A DNA stretch of 41,314 nt from Verrucomicrobiales bacterium (lineage in GTDB: Bacteria; Verrucomicrobiota; Verrucomicrobiia; Limisphaerales; JAYPXF01). A model generated the notes under the pieces. The model ran no database searches, had not been told where the DNA came from, and saw nothing but the letters and a program-made list of their open reading frames with translations. Shown here piece after piece: positions 1 through 7,994 of this stretch. Both the position numbers and the translations under genes were made by a program. The number at the start of each line of letters is the position of its first letter. Position 1 is the first letter of the stretch. The stretch covers positions 1-41,314 of the forward strand of contig PBAL01000027.1 in assembly GCA_002715965.1 (NCBI GenBank). Reading direction: 5' to 3'.

Positions 1-182
1 AGAAACAACAAGCAGCATAATCAAATCAATGCACTCCCTGTTGGCTGCCCATCACAACCGCTCGTCCACGACTTTCGGACATATCTCTTACCGCACATCT
101 CCAAAATCAACCCCAAATCCGCAAATTCCTTGACCCACCTCAGCCCGAAAACTACGCTCAGTGGCTTAACGTAACGCGTTTC
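1..182. other. Upstream region of the mre operon
   Basis: No convincing gene is seen before the mreB start. The only signal I can support is a candidate promoter close to mreB, listed separately. The sequence just before the mreB ATG has no clear Shine-Dalgarno motif. Confidence 0.5.
130..158 (+). promoter_or_regulatory. Candidate sigma70-like promoter of the mre operon
   Basis: TTGACC at 130-135 is followed by a 17-base spacer and TACGCT at 153-158. The -35 box is good and the -10 box is weak (three of six consensus positions). The same arrangement (TTGACA, 17 bases, TAAGCT) occurs upstream of rpsU in this window, which supports both. Transcription would start about 15-20 bases before the mreB ATG at 183. 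Confidence 0.4.
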
Positions 183-1208
183 ATGGTATCTAACATAAAG
201 ACCCTGTTTTCCAACGATATTGGAATCGATTTAGGGACGGCCAACTCACTGGTTTATGTTCGGGATCAGGGCATCGTGCTGCGTGAACCTTCTGTGGTCG
301 CCATCCAGGCGGGAACCACCAACGTCCTGGCGGTTGGCGAAGAGGCCAAGCGCATGCTGGGACGGACGCCGGGAAACATCATTGCCATTCGTCCGATGAA
401 GGACGGTGTGATCGCTGATTTTGAGATCACCGAGGCGATGCTCCGGCATTTCATTCAGAAGGTTCACCATCGCAAGCTGATCGCTCCCCGGGTGGTGGTT
501 GCCGTGCCTTCGGGCATTACCGAGGTCGAGAGAAGGGCAGTGAAAGACTCCGCCACGCATGCGGGCGCCCGTGAGGTTTACCTCATCGAGCAGCCCATGG
601 CATCGGCGATTGGCGTGGGTCTGCCGGTGCATGAACCGGCGGGTAACATGATTGTGGACATCGGAGGCGGTACGACAGAGATCGCGATCATTTCTCTGGC
701 GGGAATTGTTTTCAGCCGCAGCCTGCGAGTCGGCGGGGACGAATTCGATGACACGATTATCGGCCACATGAAGCGTACCTACAACCTGATGATAGGCGAA
801 CGCACGGCGGAGGAAATCAAGATCAAGATCGGGTCTGCTTTTCCTCTGGAACAAGAGCTAACTCTGGAAGTCAAAGGCCGCGATTTAAGCGCGGGTCTGC
901 CGAAAACGATTACCATTAAATCCGAAGAAATTCGCGAAGCGCTCAAGGAACCCCTCTCCAGCATCATTGAATCGGTCCGAATCACCCTCGAACGTTGTCC
1001 GCCGGAATTGGCCGCGGACCTGATCGACCGTGGAATTGTGATGGCCGGTGGTGGAGGTCTGCTTCGAAACATTGACCGCCTGGTCGCGCAGGAAACCGGT
1101 TTGCCGGTTCACATTGCGGACGATCCGTTGACGGCGGTCTGTGAGGGCACCGGTCGTGTCCTGCATGAACTGGCATTCCTGAAACGCGTGGCGGCTTCGG
1201 CCGACTAG
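183..1208 (+). CDS. mreB: Rod shape-determining protein MreB
   Basis: This is the bacterial actin homologue that polymerises under the inner membrane and positions the cell-wall elongation machinery. The 341-residue length is typical. The N-terminal phosphate-1 loop ([15 protein letters not shown], from about residue 12), the phosphate-2 motif VDIGGGTTE around Asp159 and the adenosine motif MAGGGGLL from about residue 287 are all intact, so it should bind and hydrolyse ATP. It is the first gene of a plus-strand operon with mreC, mreD, mrdA and rodA; mreC begins 42 bases after its stop. The ATG at 183 leaves the short N-terminal segment expected before the first nucleotide-binding strand. No strong ribosome-binding site precedes it. 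Confidence 0.97.
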   Translation: MVSNIKTLFSNDIGIDLGTANSLVYVRDQGIVLREPSVVAIQAGTTNVLAVGEEAKRMLGRTPGNIIAIRPMKDGVIADFEITEAMLRHFIQKVHHRKLIAPRVVVAVPSGITEVERRAVKDSATHAGAREVYLIEQPMASAIGVGLPVHEPAGNMIVDIGGGTTEIAIISLAGIVFSRSLRVGGDEFDDTIIGHMKRTYNLMIGERTAEEIKIKIGSAFPLEQELTLEVKGRDLSAGLPKTITIKSEEIREALKEPLSSIIESVRITLERCPPELAADLIDRGIVMAGGGGLLRNIDRLVAQETGLPVHIADDPLTAVCEGTGRVLHELAFLKRVAASAD

Positions 1209-1250
1209 TTTTATCCGTGACGTTCGCCTGCCGAGAGATCGGCCGGACGA

Positions 1251-2099
1251 ATGTTGAAAAAGCCACATATTGCCGCCTTGGCGGCTGTGAGTCTGTTGGT
1301 GATCTTGCTGCTCAGCCTGCCGGGCGGTTTCACCAAGCAGGCCAAGTTGGCGCTGAGCAGCTTCTTTCTTCCCATCTTCGAGCTTTCCAACGCCGGCAGC
1401 GCAACGGCAGGGAAGGCGGGAGATCTCGTTGCATCCAAGGCCGATGTCCAGGCTGAGAACCGGAAACTCACGGAGGAAATTCAGCGGCTCAAGATTCAGC
1501 TTCAACGAGCGGAAGCTGCGAAGATTGAGAATGAGAAGCTGCGCAAGATGGTTGGGATGCAGGATCGCATTCCCTGGAAGATCATACCCACTTCGATCAT
1601 TGCGCGCGATCCGGACAAGCTTCAGTGGTGGCGGACAGTGGAGATCGATGTTGGGCGTCGTCACGGTGTGAACGTGAACGCGCCGGTCATAACCACCACG
1701 GGCCTGGCCGGGAAGGTTGCTTCAATCAGCAGCGGTCGTGCGCGTGTCGTGTTGCTTGGCGATCCACATTGTCAGGCTGCCGCCATGGTTGAGGAGTCCG
1801 GCGAGAACGGGGTGATCAAGGCATTCCCGCAGGATCCGGGCGTGGTGTTGTTGACGTATCTCTCGCGAGGAAGTGGAACGCGGGCAGGGCAGGGGGTGGT
1901 GACGAGCGGCTTGGAATTACGGCCGGGGGATTCAGTCTTAACCAGCGGCCTGGGGGGGATTTTTCCCGACGGACTTCCCATTGGCGAAGTGATCGATGTT
2001 CGTTCGATTGACTTCGGACTTTATGACGAGGCGCGGGTGCGTCTGGCAGTCGACTTCAACAAGCTGAGCCACTTGTTTGTGCTCGTCCCGGAACAATGA
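1251..2099 (+). CDS. mreC: Rod shape-determining protein MreC
   Basis: MreC links cytoplasmic MreB to periplasmic penicillin-binding proteins during elongation. The 282-residue protein has a single N-terminal membrane anchor (about residues 5-22), then a charged coiled-coil stretch (about 60-100, rich in Glu, Lys, Leu and Arg), then the two-barrel beta domain, with typical family glycines such as VITTTGLAGKV and VLTSGLGGIFPDGLPIG. The order after mreB, and the four-base ATGA overlap with mreD at its end, fit the usual mreBCD arrangement and suggest translational coupling. Length and architecture are normal for the family. Confidence 0.95.
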   Translation: MLKKPHIAALAAVSLLVILLLSLPGGFTKQAKLALSSFFLPIFELSNAGSATAGKAGDLVASKADVQAENRKLTEEIQRLKIQLQRAEAAKIENEKLRKMVGMQDRIPWKIIPTSIIARDPDKLQWWRTVEIDVGRRHGVNVNAPVITTTGLAGKVASISSGRARVVLLGDPHCQAAAMVEESGENGVIKAFPQDPGVVLLTYLSRGSGTRAGQGVVTSGLELRPGDSVLTSGLGGIFPDGLPIGEVIDVRSIDFGLYDEARVRLAVDFNKLSHLFVLVPEQ

Positions 2100-2632
2100 C
2101 TCGCCCGCAGATCATAACCCTGGTGATCGCGATCTACTTCGCGGTGTTCCTGGAGGTGCGTGCGGACTTCACTCGGGAGTGGTTCGGCGCACCCCTTTCT
2201 CTGCTGCCGGCATTGGTTGTTTACGCAGCGATTCAGTATCCGGTGTGGGGAATCACATTGGTGGCGGTGTGTGGCGGTCTTTGGATTGATGCGTTTTCGG
2301 CCACGCCACTGGGGGTTTCGGTTGCCTCCATGTTTGCCCTCGGATTCCTGCTGAATCGAAAGAAGGAGATCCTTACGCACGATCATCCGATTGTGAGGAT
2401 TCTTCTGGGGCTGGCCGTGGGCACGCTGTACCCACTGGCGAATTACTTCCTGGTCTCGATGATCAGTGGGGGAACATCCTTCAATCTCACCCAAATAGGC
2501 AGTGCGGCGTTCTGTGCAATCATCACAGCGATTGTAACTCCTTTTGCGTTCCGCATTTTCGCCCGTCTGCATCGCACCTTCACCTTCCGCTCCATGCGCG
2601 AGACCTCTCTGGTCGCCAAGTCGCTCAGATAA
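2096..2632 (+). CDS. mreD: Rod shape-determining protein MreD
   Basis: This is a small integral membrane protein of the elongasome. The 178 residues contain about five hydrophobic segments, including one at the extreme N-terminus and the GITLVAVCGGLWIDAFS region, where a Gly-rich helix is followed by an Asp as in MreD proteins. Sequence conservation in this family is low, so the call rests on topology, length and position between mreC and mrdA. Its ATG overlaps the mreC stop (ATGA), and the next gene starts three bases after its TAA. Confidence 0.88.
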   Translation: MTRPQIITLVIAIYFAVFLEVRADFTREWFGAPLSLLPALVVYAAIQYPVWGITLVAVCGGLWIDAFSATPLGVSVASMFALGFLLNRKKEILTHDHPIVRILLGLAVGTLYPLANYFLVSMISGGTSFNLTQIGSAAFCAIITAIVTPFAFRIFARLHRTFTFRSMRETSLVAKSLR

Positions 2633-2635
2633 ACG

Positions 2636-4591
2636 ATGTTCATTTTCGACCAACTGAAACGTGACGACAAGGGGTTGCGCTACCTTGCGATCACGATGTT
2701 TGTCGGGTGCGTGATTCTTTGCGTCGGACTTTGGTATATTCAGATCGTTTCAGCGCGGGAATACCGAGAGAACCTGCACAGTCAGGTTTTGCGTACGGTT
2801 CGCGTGCCGGCGGTTCGCGGGAAGATAGTCGATCGAAACGGGACGCCCATCGCGGATAACCGCCCGATCTACAATCTCGATCTCTACCTGGCGGATCTCA
2901 GTCCGGCATTCCGGTCGAACTACACCAGGTTGAAGAAGGAACTCCAACCGGTACCGGAACGTCGCGCGATGGTTCAACGCTGGGCGCGGTTTCGTGCGAT
3001 CACCAACATCACCGGACGCGTGTCGAGTTGGCTCGATCGACCGATCCAGATCGCCGAAACAGATTTCAACCGGCATTGGAACACCGTGCGTGCGTTGCCC
3101 TTGCCAATCATGCGGGATCTGACGCGCTCACAGATTGCGCGTTTCGCTGAGAAACCGCAGAGCATTCGGGGACTCGATCTGCGGGTTGAGGCCTTGCGCA
3201 TCTATCCGCACGGTTCAACGGCTGCGCACCTGCTCGGATACATGACGCGTGATGACAGTTCGGTGGAGAACGAAGATGCCTACTTCCATTACCGACTGCC
3301 TGACTGGAAGGGACGTTCGGGTTTGGAGCGGATGTTTGATCGCCAGCTTCGTGGCTTGGCCGGGACCAAGAGCATCATGGTGAACTACCTTGGCTATCGC
3401 ATGGATGAAACGTTCCTGCGCGATCCGGACCCGGGCGGAAACGTCATGTTGTCGATTGATCTGCGAATTCAGAAGATCGCCGAGCATGCCTTGCGTTCGA
3501 CGGAGTTTGGTGACCAGGTTCGCGGGGCGGTGGTGGTGATGGATCCACGCAACGGTGACGTTCTCGCAATGGCCTCCGCGCCGACCTACAACCCTCAAGC
3601 CTTTACGCGTCCGATCAGTTATCACTCCTGGACGAACTACTATAGTAACGCGGACCTGAAGCCGCTGGTGAACCGTTGCACTCAGCATCAGTTTCACCCC
3701 GGCTCCATTTTCAAGATCATCACCGCATTGGCCGCCTTGGAAACCGGACAGTTGAACCCCGCCGAGCAGATGTGGAATGAGGGATCGTATCGGCCGCATC
3801 CCAGTTCCCGGCCCGTTCGCGATCTTGCGCCACAAGGCTGGTATGATCTCAGACGCGCTTTCATCAAGTCATCGAACGTCTACTTCATCCAACACGGCGT
3901 GAAGCCCGGCGTGCGCGACATGATGGTGAAGATCGGCCGCAAGCTTCACCTCGGTGAGGCGACGTACGTCCTGATGGATCAGGTGACCAAGCGCAACTAT
4001 CAGGAGGTTGGCGGACGATTTCCCAAGCTGGATCAGTTGAACGCCAGATGGAGGCACGGCGATACGGTTCAGTTGAGTATTGGACAAGGGCCGGTGTCGG
4101 TGACTCCGCTTCAGATGGCTGTCATGATTTCAGCGATAGCAAACGGAGGTCACGTGCTCTGGCCTCGAATGGTGATGGAGGTTGCGCCGAACGATCCTGA
4201 ATCCAGTGTAAAACGGCAGTGGATTCCACCGGCGCGGGTCAGGGATCATCTCGGCGTGAGCGAACCCCACTTGAAGATTCTGCATGAGATCATGCAGGCG
4301 GACGTCGAGGATATTGATGACGGCACGGGTTGGCGTGCCTATACGCCTGGATTTCCCATCGGCGGCAAGACCGGCACAGCCCAGATCGAGAAGAACGGTC
4401 GCATCGTTGACCAGACCACCTGGTTTGCGTCATTCGGGCCGGTTCAATCACCGCGGTACTCAATCGTGGTCATGGTCGAAAGCGGTCAATCGGGCGGGTC
4501 GACTTGTGCGCCGGTTGCCGGGCGGATCTACAAGGAACTGGTCAAACTCGAAGAACTTGACCGCCAAAACCTCGTGAGGAGGGCGAACTGA
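2636..4591 (+). CDS. mrdA: Penicillin-binding protein 2 (elongation transpeptidase)
   Basis: This is a class B PBP that cross-links new peptidoglycan on the lateral wall, paired with RodA as glycosyltransferase. The 651-residue protein has a short cytoplasmic tail, one membrane anchor (about 15-37), a dimerisation/pedestal region starting with RVPAVRGKIVDRNG, and the transpeptidase domain. The catalytic motifs are present: SxxK at Ser357-Lys360 (GSIFK), SxN at 412-414 (SSN) and KTG at 578-580 (GGKTGTAQ). The stop codon overlaps the rodA start (TGATG), implying coupled translation and equal amounts of the two partners. Nothing is missing or truncated. Confidence 0.96.
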   Translation: MFIFDQLKRDDKGLRYLAITMFVGCVILCVGLWYIQIVSAREYRENLHSQVLRTVRVPAVRGKIVDRNGTPIADNRPIYNLDLYLADLSPAFRSNYTRLKKELQPVPERRAMVQRWARFRAITNITGRVSSWLDRPIQIAETDFNRHWNTVRALPLPIMRDLTRSQIARFAEKPQSIRGLDLRVEALRIYPHGSTAAHLLGYMTRDDSSVENEDAYFHYRLPDWKGRSGLERMFDRQLRGLAGTKSIMVNYLGYRMDETFLRDPDPGGNVMLSIDLRIQKIAEHALRSTEFGDQVRGAVVVMDPRNGDVLAMASAPTYNPQAFTRPISYHSWTNYYSNADLKPLVNRCTQHQFHPGSIFKIITALAALETGQLNPAEQMWNEGSYRPHPSSRPVRDLAPQGWYDLRRAFIKSSNVYFIQHGVKPGVRDMMVKIGRKLHLGEATYVLMDQVTKRNYQEVGGRFPKLDQLNARWRHGDTVQLSIGQGPVSVTPLQMAVMISAIANGGHVLWPRMVMEVAPNDPESSVKRQWIPPARVRDHLGVSEPHLKILHEIMQADVEDIDDGTGWRAYTPGFPIGGKTGTAQIEKNGRIVDQTTWFASFGPVQSPRYSIVVMVESGQSGGSTCAPVAGRIYKELVKLEELDRQNLVRRAN

Positions 4592-5811
4592 TGGAACCTC
4601 TCGAGCAACCCAGGAACAACAAGCGTATCCCGATCGACTGGTCGGTCATGGGGGCCGTGCTGTGTCTGATGGTGCTCGGATTCATGTTCATCTACAGTGC
4701 GCGTTTTGCCACAGAAGGCGAGGAGCGTGCATTGATTCATCGGTTCGCCGGGCGGCAGATCATTTGGTACATCATCGGATCGATCGCGATGATCACCATG
4801 TGCCTGATGGATTACCGGATCATGTCGCGTTATTCCTACGTCGCGTATTGGGGGGCGATTATTCTGCTGATTCTCGTGCTGATTCCTGTCATCGGTTCGG
4901 AAAAATTTGGTGCGCGTCGTTGGATTGATTTCGGATTCTTCAGTTTGCAGCCATCCGAGTTCGCCAAGCTGGCGTTCATATTGGCCTTGGCGAGTTTCCT
5001 CAGCCGTCCACACGATGAACTTCGCCTGACCGGCAATTTCGGGAAGGCACTGGGCATGATGGCATTGCCTTTCCTTCTGGTATTGATCGAACCGGACTTG
5101 GGATCCGCGCTGGTCTTGATCCCGGTTGGGCTGGCGATGATGTATGCCGGAGGAATTCCACCTAGGTATTTGCGCCGACTCGTGGGTGGAGCATCGATCA
5201 TCATTTTGCTAATTGTGGTGGACGTAGTTCTTGCTCCACCGCAATGGCGCTTCCCCATCCAAGAATATCAGCGGAGACGATTGCTCGTTTACTTCGATCG
5301 TCCCGCGTCCGCTTTCGCTCCGCCTGGTGCCACACAGGCTGAGCTTCGCCGAGCCGCCGACCTCAAGAGGAATCATTCCTACAATGTGCGTCAGGCGCTC
5401 ATCTCTGTCGGCTCCGGAGGCCTCACAGGAACAGGCTGGCTTAAAGGTAAGCAAAACAGCCTGGGCTACCTGCCCCGAGCCGTCGCTCACAATGACTTCA
5501 TCTTCTCCGTACTCGCGGAGGAGATTGGATTCATTGGCAGCATTGTGGTCATTGGCCTGTATGCCGTGCTTTTGTTCAACGGCATCAGGATCGCAGCCCA
5601 GGCGCGAGATCGCCTGGGCAGACTTGTGGCTGTAGGAGTGGTAGCCCTCCTGTTCAGTCACGTATTCATAAACATCGGTATGAACATCCGACTGATGCCG
5701 GTCACGGGCGTGCCCTTGCCGCTGCTTAGCTATGGCGGCTCATCGACCCTTGTCACCATGCTCGCCATCGGCCTGCTTCAGAATGTTCATATGCATAGAA
5801 GGGTACACTGA
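4591..5811 (+). CDS. rodA: RodA, SEDS-family peptidoglycan polymerase
   Basis: This is the lipid II-polymerising glycosyltransferase of the elongasome, acting with PBP2. The 406 residues form about ten membrane segments. SEDS signatures are visible: RRWIDFGFFSLQPSEFAKL, then GSGGLTGTGWLKGKQ, NDFIFSVLAEEIGF, and the C-terminal TGVPLPLLSYGGSS. A good Shine-Dalgarno sequence (AGGAGG at 4577-4582, eight bases before the ATG) lies inside the end of mrdA, and the ATG at 4591 overlaps the mrdA stop. The RNase E/G gene starts one base after its TGA. Confidence 0.95.
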   Translation: MEPLEQPRNNKRIPIDWSVMGAVLCLMVLGFMFIYSARFATEGEERALIHRFAGRQIIWYIIGSIAMITMCLMDYRIMSRYSYVAYWGAIILLILVLIPVIGSEKFGARRWIDFGFFSLQPSEFAKLAFILALASFLSRPHDELRLTGNFGKALGMMALPFLLVLIEPDLGSALVLIPVGLAMMYAGGIPPRYLRRLVGGASIIILLIVVDVVLAPPQWRFPIQEYQRRRLLVYFDRPASAFAPPGATQAELRRAADLKRNHSYNVRQALISVGSGGLTGTGWLKGKQNSLGYLPRAVAHNDFIFSVLAEEIGFIGSIVVIGLYAVLLFNGIRIAAQARDRLGRLVAVGVVALLFSHVFINIGMNIRLMPVTGVPLPLLSYGGSSTLVTMLAIGLLQNVHMHRRVH

Positions 5812-5812
5812 T

Positions 5813-7876
5813 ATGGCAGAACGAAAGTTCGGTAACAACCGAAGACGCTCCCAGCGTTTCAAACCCTCGGGGGGCGGCAACAACTCGGGAGGCGGATCAA
5901 AAGGATCCGGCGAAAACAACAAAGGAAACAAGGGCTCCGCCGGTCGGGGTGGTGGAAATCGAGGAGGCGGTCGTGGTGATGGTCGCGCGTCTGCGAAACA
6001 ACGTCGCAAGGCGCAGAACGCGCGTGCATTGGCCACCGGCGAGAAAGACGGCGAAGAGCGCATCTTCAACAAGAGCCGCGAGAACGAAATCGTTCGCTCG
6101 GAAAACGTAGCCGCAGGGTTGCCGCCCGAAGTTGAAAAGAAGAAGAATGCGAAAGCCCAGCCGCCTCCTGCGGATAAGCTTCCTCCGGATCAAAAGGATT
6201 TCGATCCGGTTGAGCTGAAGGAAAAGCCCAAGGGTATTGTGGATTCGCTTAAGAAGACCGCCAACAAGGTCATCAAGAAGGTGAAGAAGCTCATCAAGGA
6301 TGAGCCCAAGATTCACAAGGAAGTCATCATTAACTACGAGTCTCTGGAGACGCGTGTCGCAGTTCTTGAAAATGGCAAACTCGAAGAGTTTAACATCGAA
6401 CGCGCCAATCAGGAACGCATGGCCGGCAGCATCTACAAGGGTCGGATCAAGAATCTCGAAGACGGATTGAAAGCCGCTTTCGTGGACATTGGTTACGAGA
6501 AGAACGCCTTCCTGCATTACTGGGACATCGTTCCCTCGAATCTCGATAGCAGTGTCGAAGTGATTGATCGCGATGAAGGAAAAGGCGGCAAGAAACGTCG
6601 ACGCGAACGTCCCAAGATCACGCAGAAGGACATCCCGACGAAGTATCCGAAGGGAACCGAGATCATCGTGCAGGTGACCAAGGGGCCGATTGGCACCAAA
6701 GGGCCGCGTGTGACCACGCACCTTGCGATTCCGGGACGATACCTTGTGTTACTCCCGAATTCGGACCAGTGCGGCATTTCCCGCAAGATCGATGATCCGG
6801 AAGAACGCAAACGCTTGAAGAAGATTCTGCGCGAACTCGACATCCCTGAGAAGATGGGCGTCATTATCCGTACCGTCGGTGAAGGGCAGCAGAAGCGCTA
6901 CTTCATCCGCGATCTCGCGTTGTTGATGGATGAGTGGAAGAAGATCGAGGAACGCATCAACAACCAGAAAGCAGCGACGACAGTTTTTCAGGAACCGGAA
7001 CTGGTCGAACGTACAGTTCGTGACTTCCTGACCGAGGACGTTGAACGAATCGTCATCGACGACCACAAGAAGTTCGAGGAAGTGCAGTCGATGATCGGCA
7101 AGATCTCCAGGCGCTCCATTGACAAGGTAAAACAGTACGCGGAATCCCAGCCGATCTTTGATCGCTTCGGAATTCAGCGTCAATTGCACAACGCATTCTC
7201 CCGGCAGGTCCACCTGAAGTCGGGAGGCTATCTCGTCATCGATGAAACTGAAGCCCTCGTGGCCATCGACATCAATACCGGCAGTCACAAGGGCAAGGAT
7301 GATGAAAAGGACAAGACCATTCTGCGCGTGAATGAAGAGTCAGCTGACGAGATCTGCCGACTCCTTCGCTTGCGAAACCTGGGTGGTCTGATCATCATCG
7401 ACTTCATCGACATGCGCGCCTCCCGCGACCAACGTGCGATCTTCAACCGCATGCGCAACAACCTAAAGCGCGATCGTGCGAAGACGCACGTCCTGCCCAT
7501 CAGCCAGCTCGGCTTGATGGAGATGACTCGTCAACGCCACAGCGAAAGCGTTCAGACGAACATATACGACGCCTGCGGAAACTGTAAGGGCAGGGGGCTT
7601 GTGAAGAACGCCATGACCATGAGCGTGGAGGTTCAACGCAAGATGGCCGCCATCCTGAAGAAACGTCAACGCGATGAGAGCGATTTCCAATTGCGCGTCA
7701 TCGTCAATCCCGCCGTGATGGAACGATTCAAGAAGGAAGACGAACAGATCCTGATCGATATGGAGAAGAAATTCTTCGGTAAGTTGACCTTCCGTTCCGA
7801 TCCGAACTTCCATATTGAGCAGTTCAAGATCATCAACGGCATCAGCAACGAAGAACTCGCCTCAGTCGGTTTCTGA
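5813..7876 (+). CDS. rng: Ribonuclease E/G family endoribonuclease
   Basis: This is an endoribonuclease for rRNA maturation and mRNA turnover. From the ATG at 5813, one base after the rodA stop, it has 687 residues. An upstream in-frame start at 5732 would lie inside rodA and is unlikely. The first ~130 residues are low-complexity and rich in Gly, Asn, Arg and Lys, then an S1 RNA-binding domain (YKGRIKNLEDGLKAAFVDIG), then the catalytic domain with Asp486 (VAIDINTG) and Asp530 (IDFIDMR), equivalent to the metal-binding aspartates of E. coli RNase E. Zinc-link cysteines are at 588 and 591 (CGNCKGRG). There is no long C-terminal degradosome scaffold, so it is nearer RNase G. Location behind the mre genes parallels mre-rng linkage in proteobacteria. 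Confidence 0.93.
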   Translation: MAERKFGNNRRRSQRFKPSGGGNNSGGGSKGSGENNKGNKGSAGRGGGNRGGGRGDGRASAKQRRKAQNARALATGEKDGEERIFNKSRENEIVRSENVAAGLPPEVEKKKNAKAQPPPADKLPPDQKDFDPVELKEKPKGIVDSLKKTANKVIKKVKKLIKDEPKIHKEVIINYESLETRVAVLENGKLEEFNIERANQERMAGSIYKGRIKNLEDGLKAAFVDIGYEKNAFLHYWDIVPSNLDSSVEVIDRDEGKGGKKRRRERPKITQKDIPTKYPKGTEIIVQVTKGPIGTKGPRVTTHLAIPGRYLVLLPNSDQCGISRKIDDPEERKRLKKILRELDIPEKMGVIIRTVGEGQQKRYFIRDLALLMDEWKKIEERINNQKAATTVFQEPELVERTVRDFLTEDVERIVIDDHKKFEEVQSMIGKISRRSIDKVKQYAESQPIFDRFGIQRQLHNAFSRQVHLKSGGYLVIDETEALVAIDINTGSHKGKDDEKDKTILRVNEESADEICRLLRLRNLGGLIIIDFIDMRASRDQRAIFNRMRNNLKRDRAKTHVLPISQLGLMEMTRQRHSESVQTNIYDACGNCKGRGLVKNAMTMSVEVQRKMAAILKKRQRDESDFQLRVIVNPAVMERFKKEDEQILIDMEKKFFGKLTFRSDPNFHIEQFKIINGISNEELASVGF

Positions 7877-7898
7877 TCGCCGGAACAACCTCTCGCAC

Positions 7899-7924
7899 AA
7901 GGCGGCCTTCGGGCCGCCTTTTTG
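7899..7924 (+). terminator. Intrinsic terminator of the mre-rng operon
   Basis: A perfect nine-base-pair stem (AAGGCGGCC at 7899-7907 with GGCCGCCTT at 7912-7920) closed by a TTCG tetraloop is followed by a T-rich tract. It lies 22 bases after the rng stop codon, so it should end the mreB-rng transcript. Confidence 0.93.
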
Positions 7925-7994
7925 TTTGTCATACGATGCCCTATCGATTTCTATCTGCGTAACAATCCAGGCTCCGAATGGAGTGCAAGAGACC

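Noticed and set aside
885..1664. A 259-codon minus-strand open frame across the mreB-mreC junction
   Set aside because: It spans two well-conserved plus-strand genes and its translation is Arg/Gln-rich without motifs.
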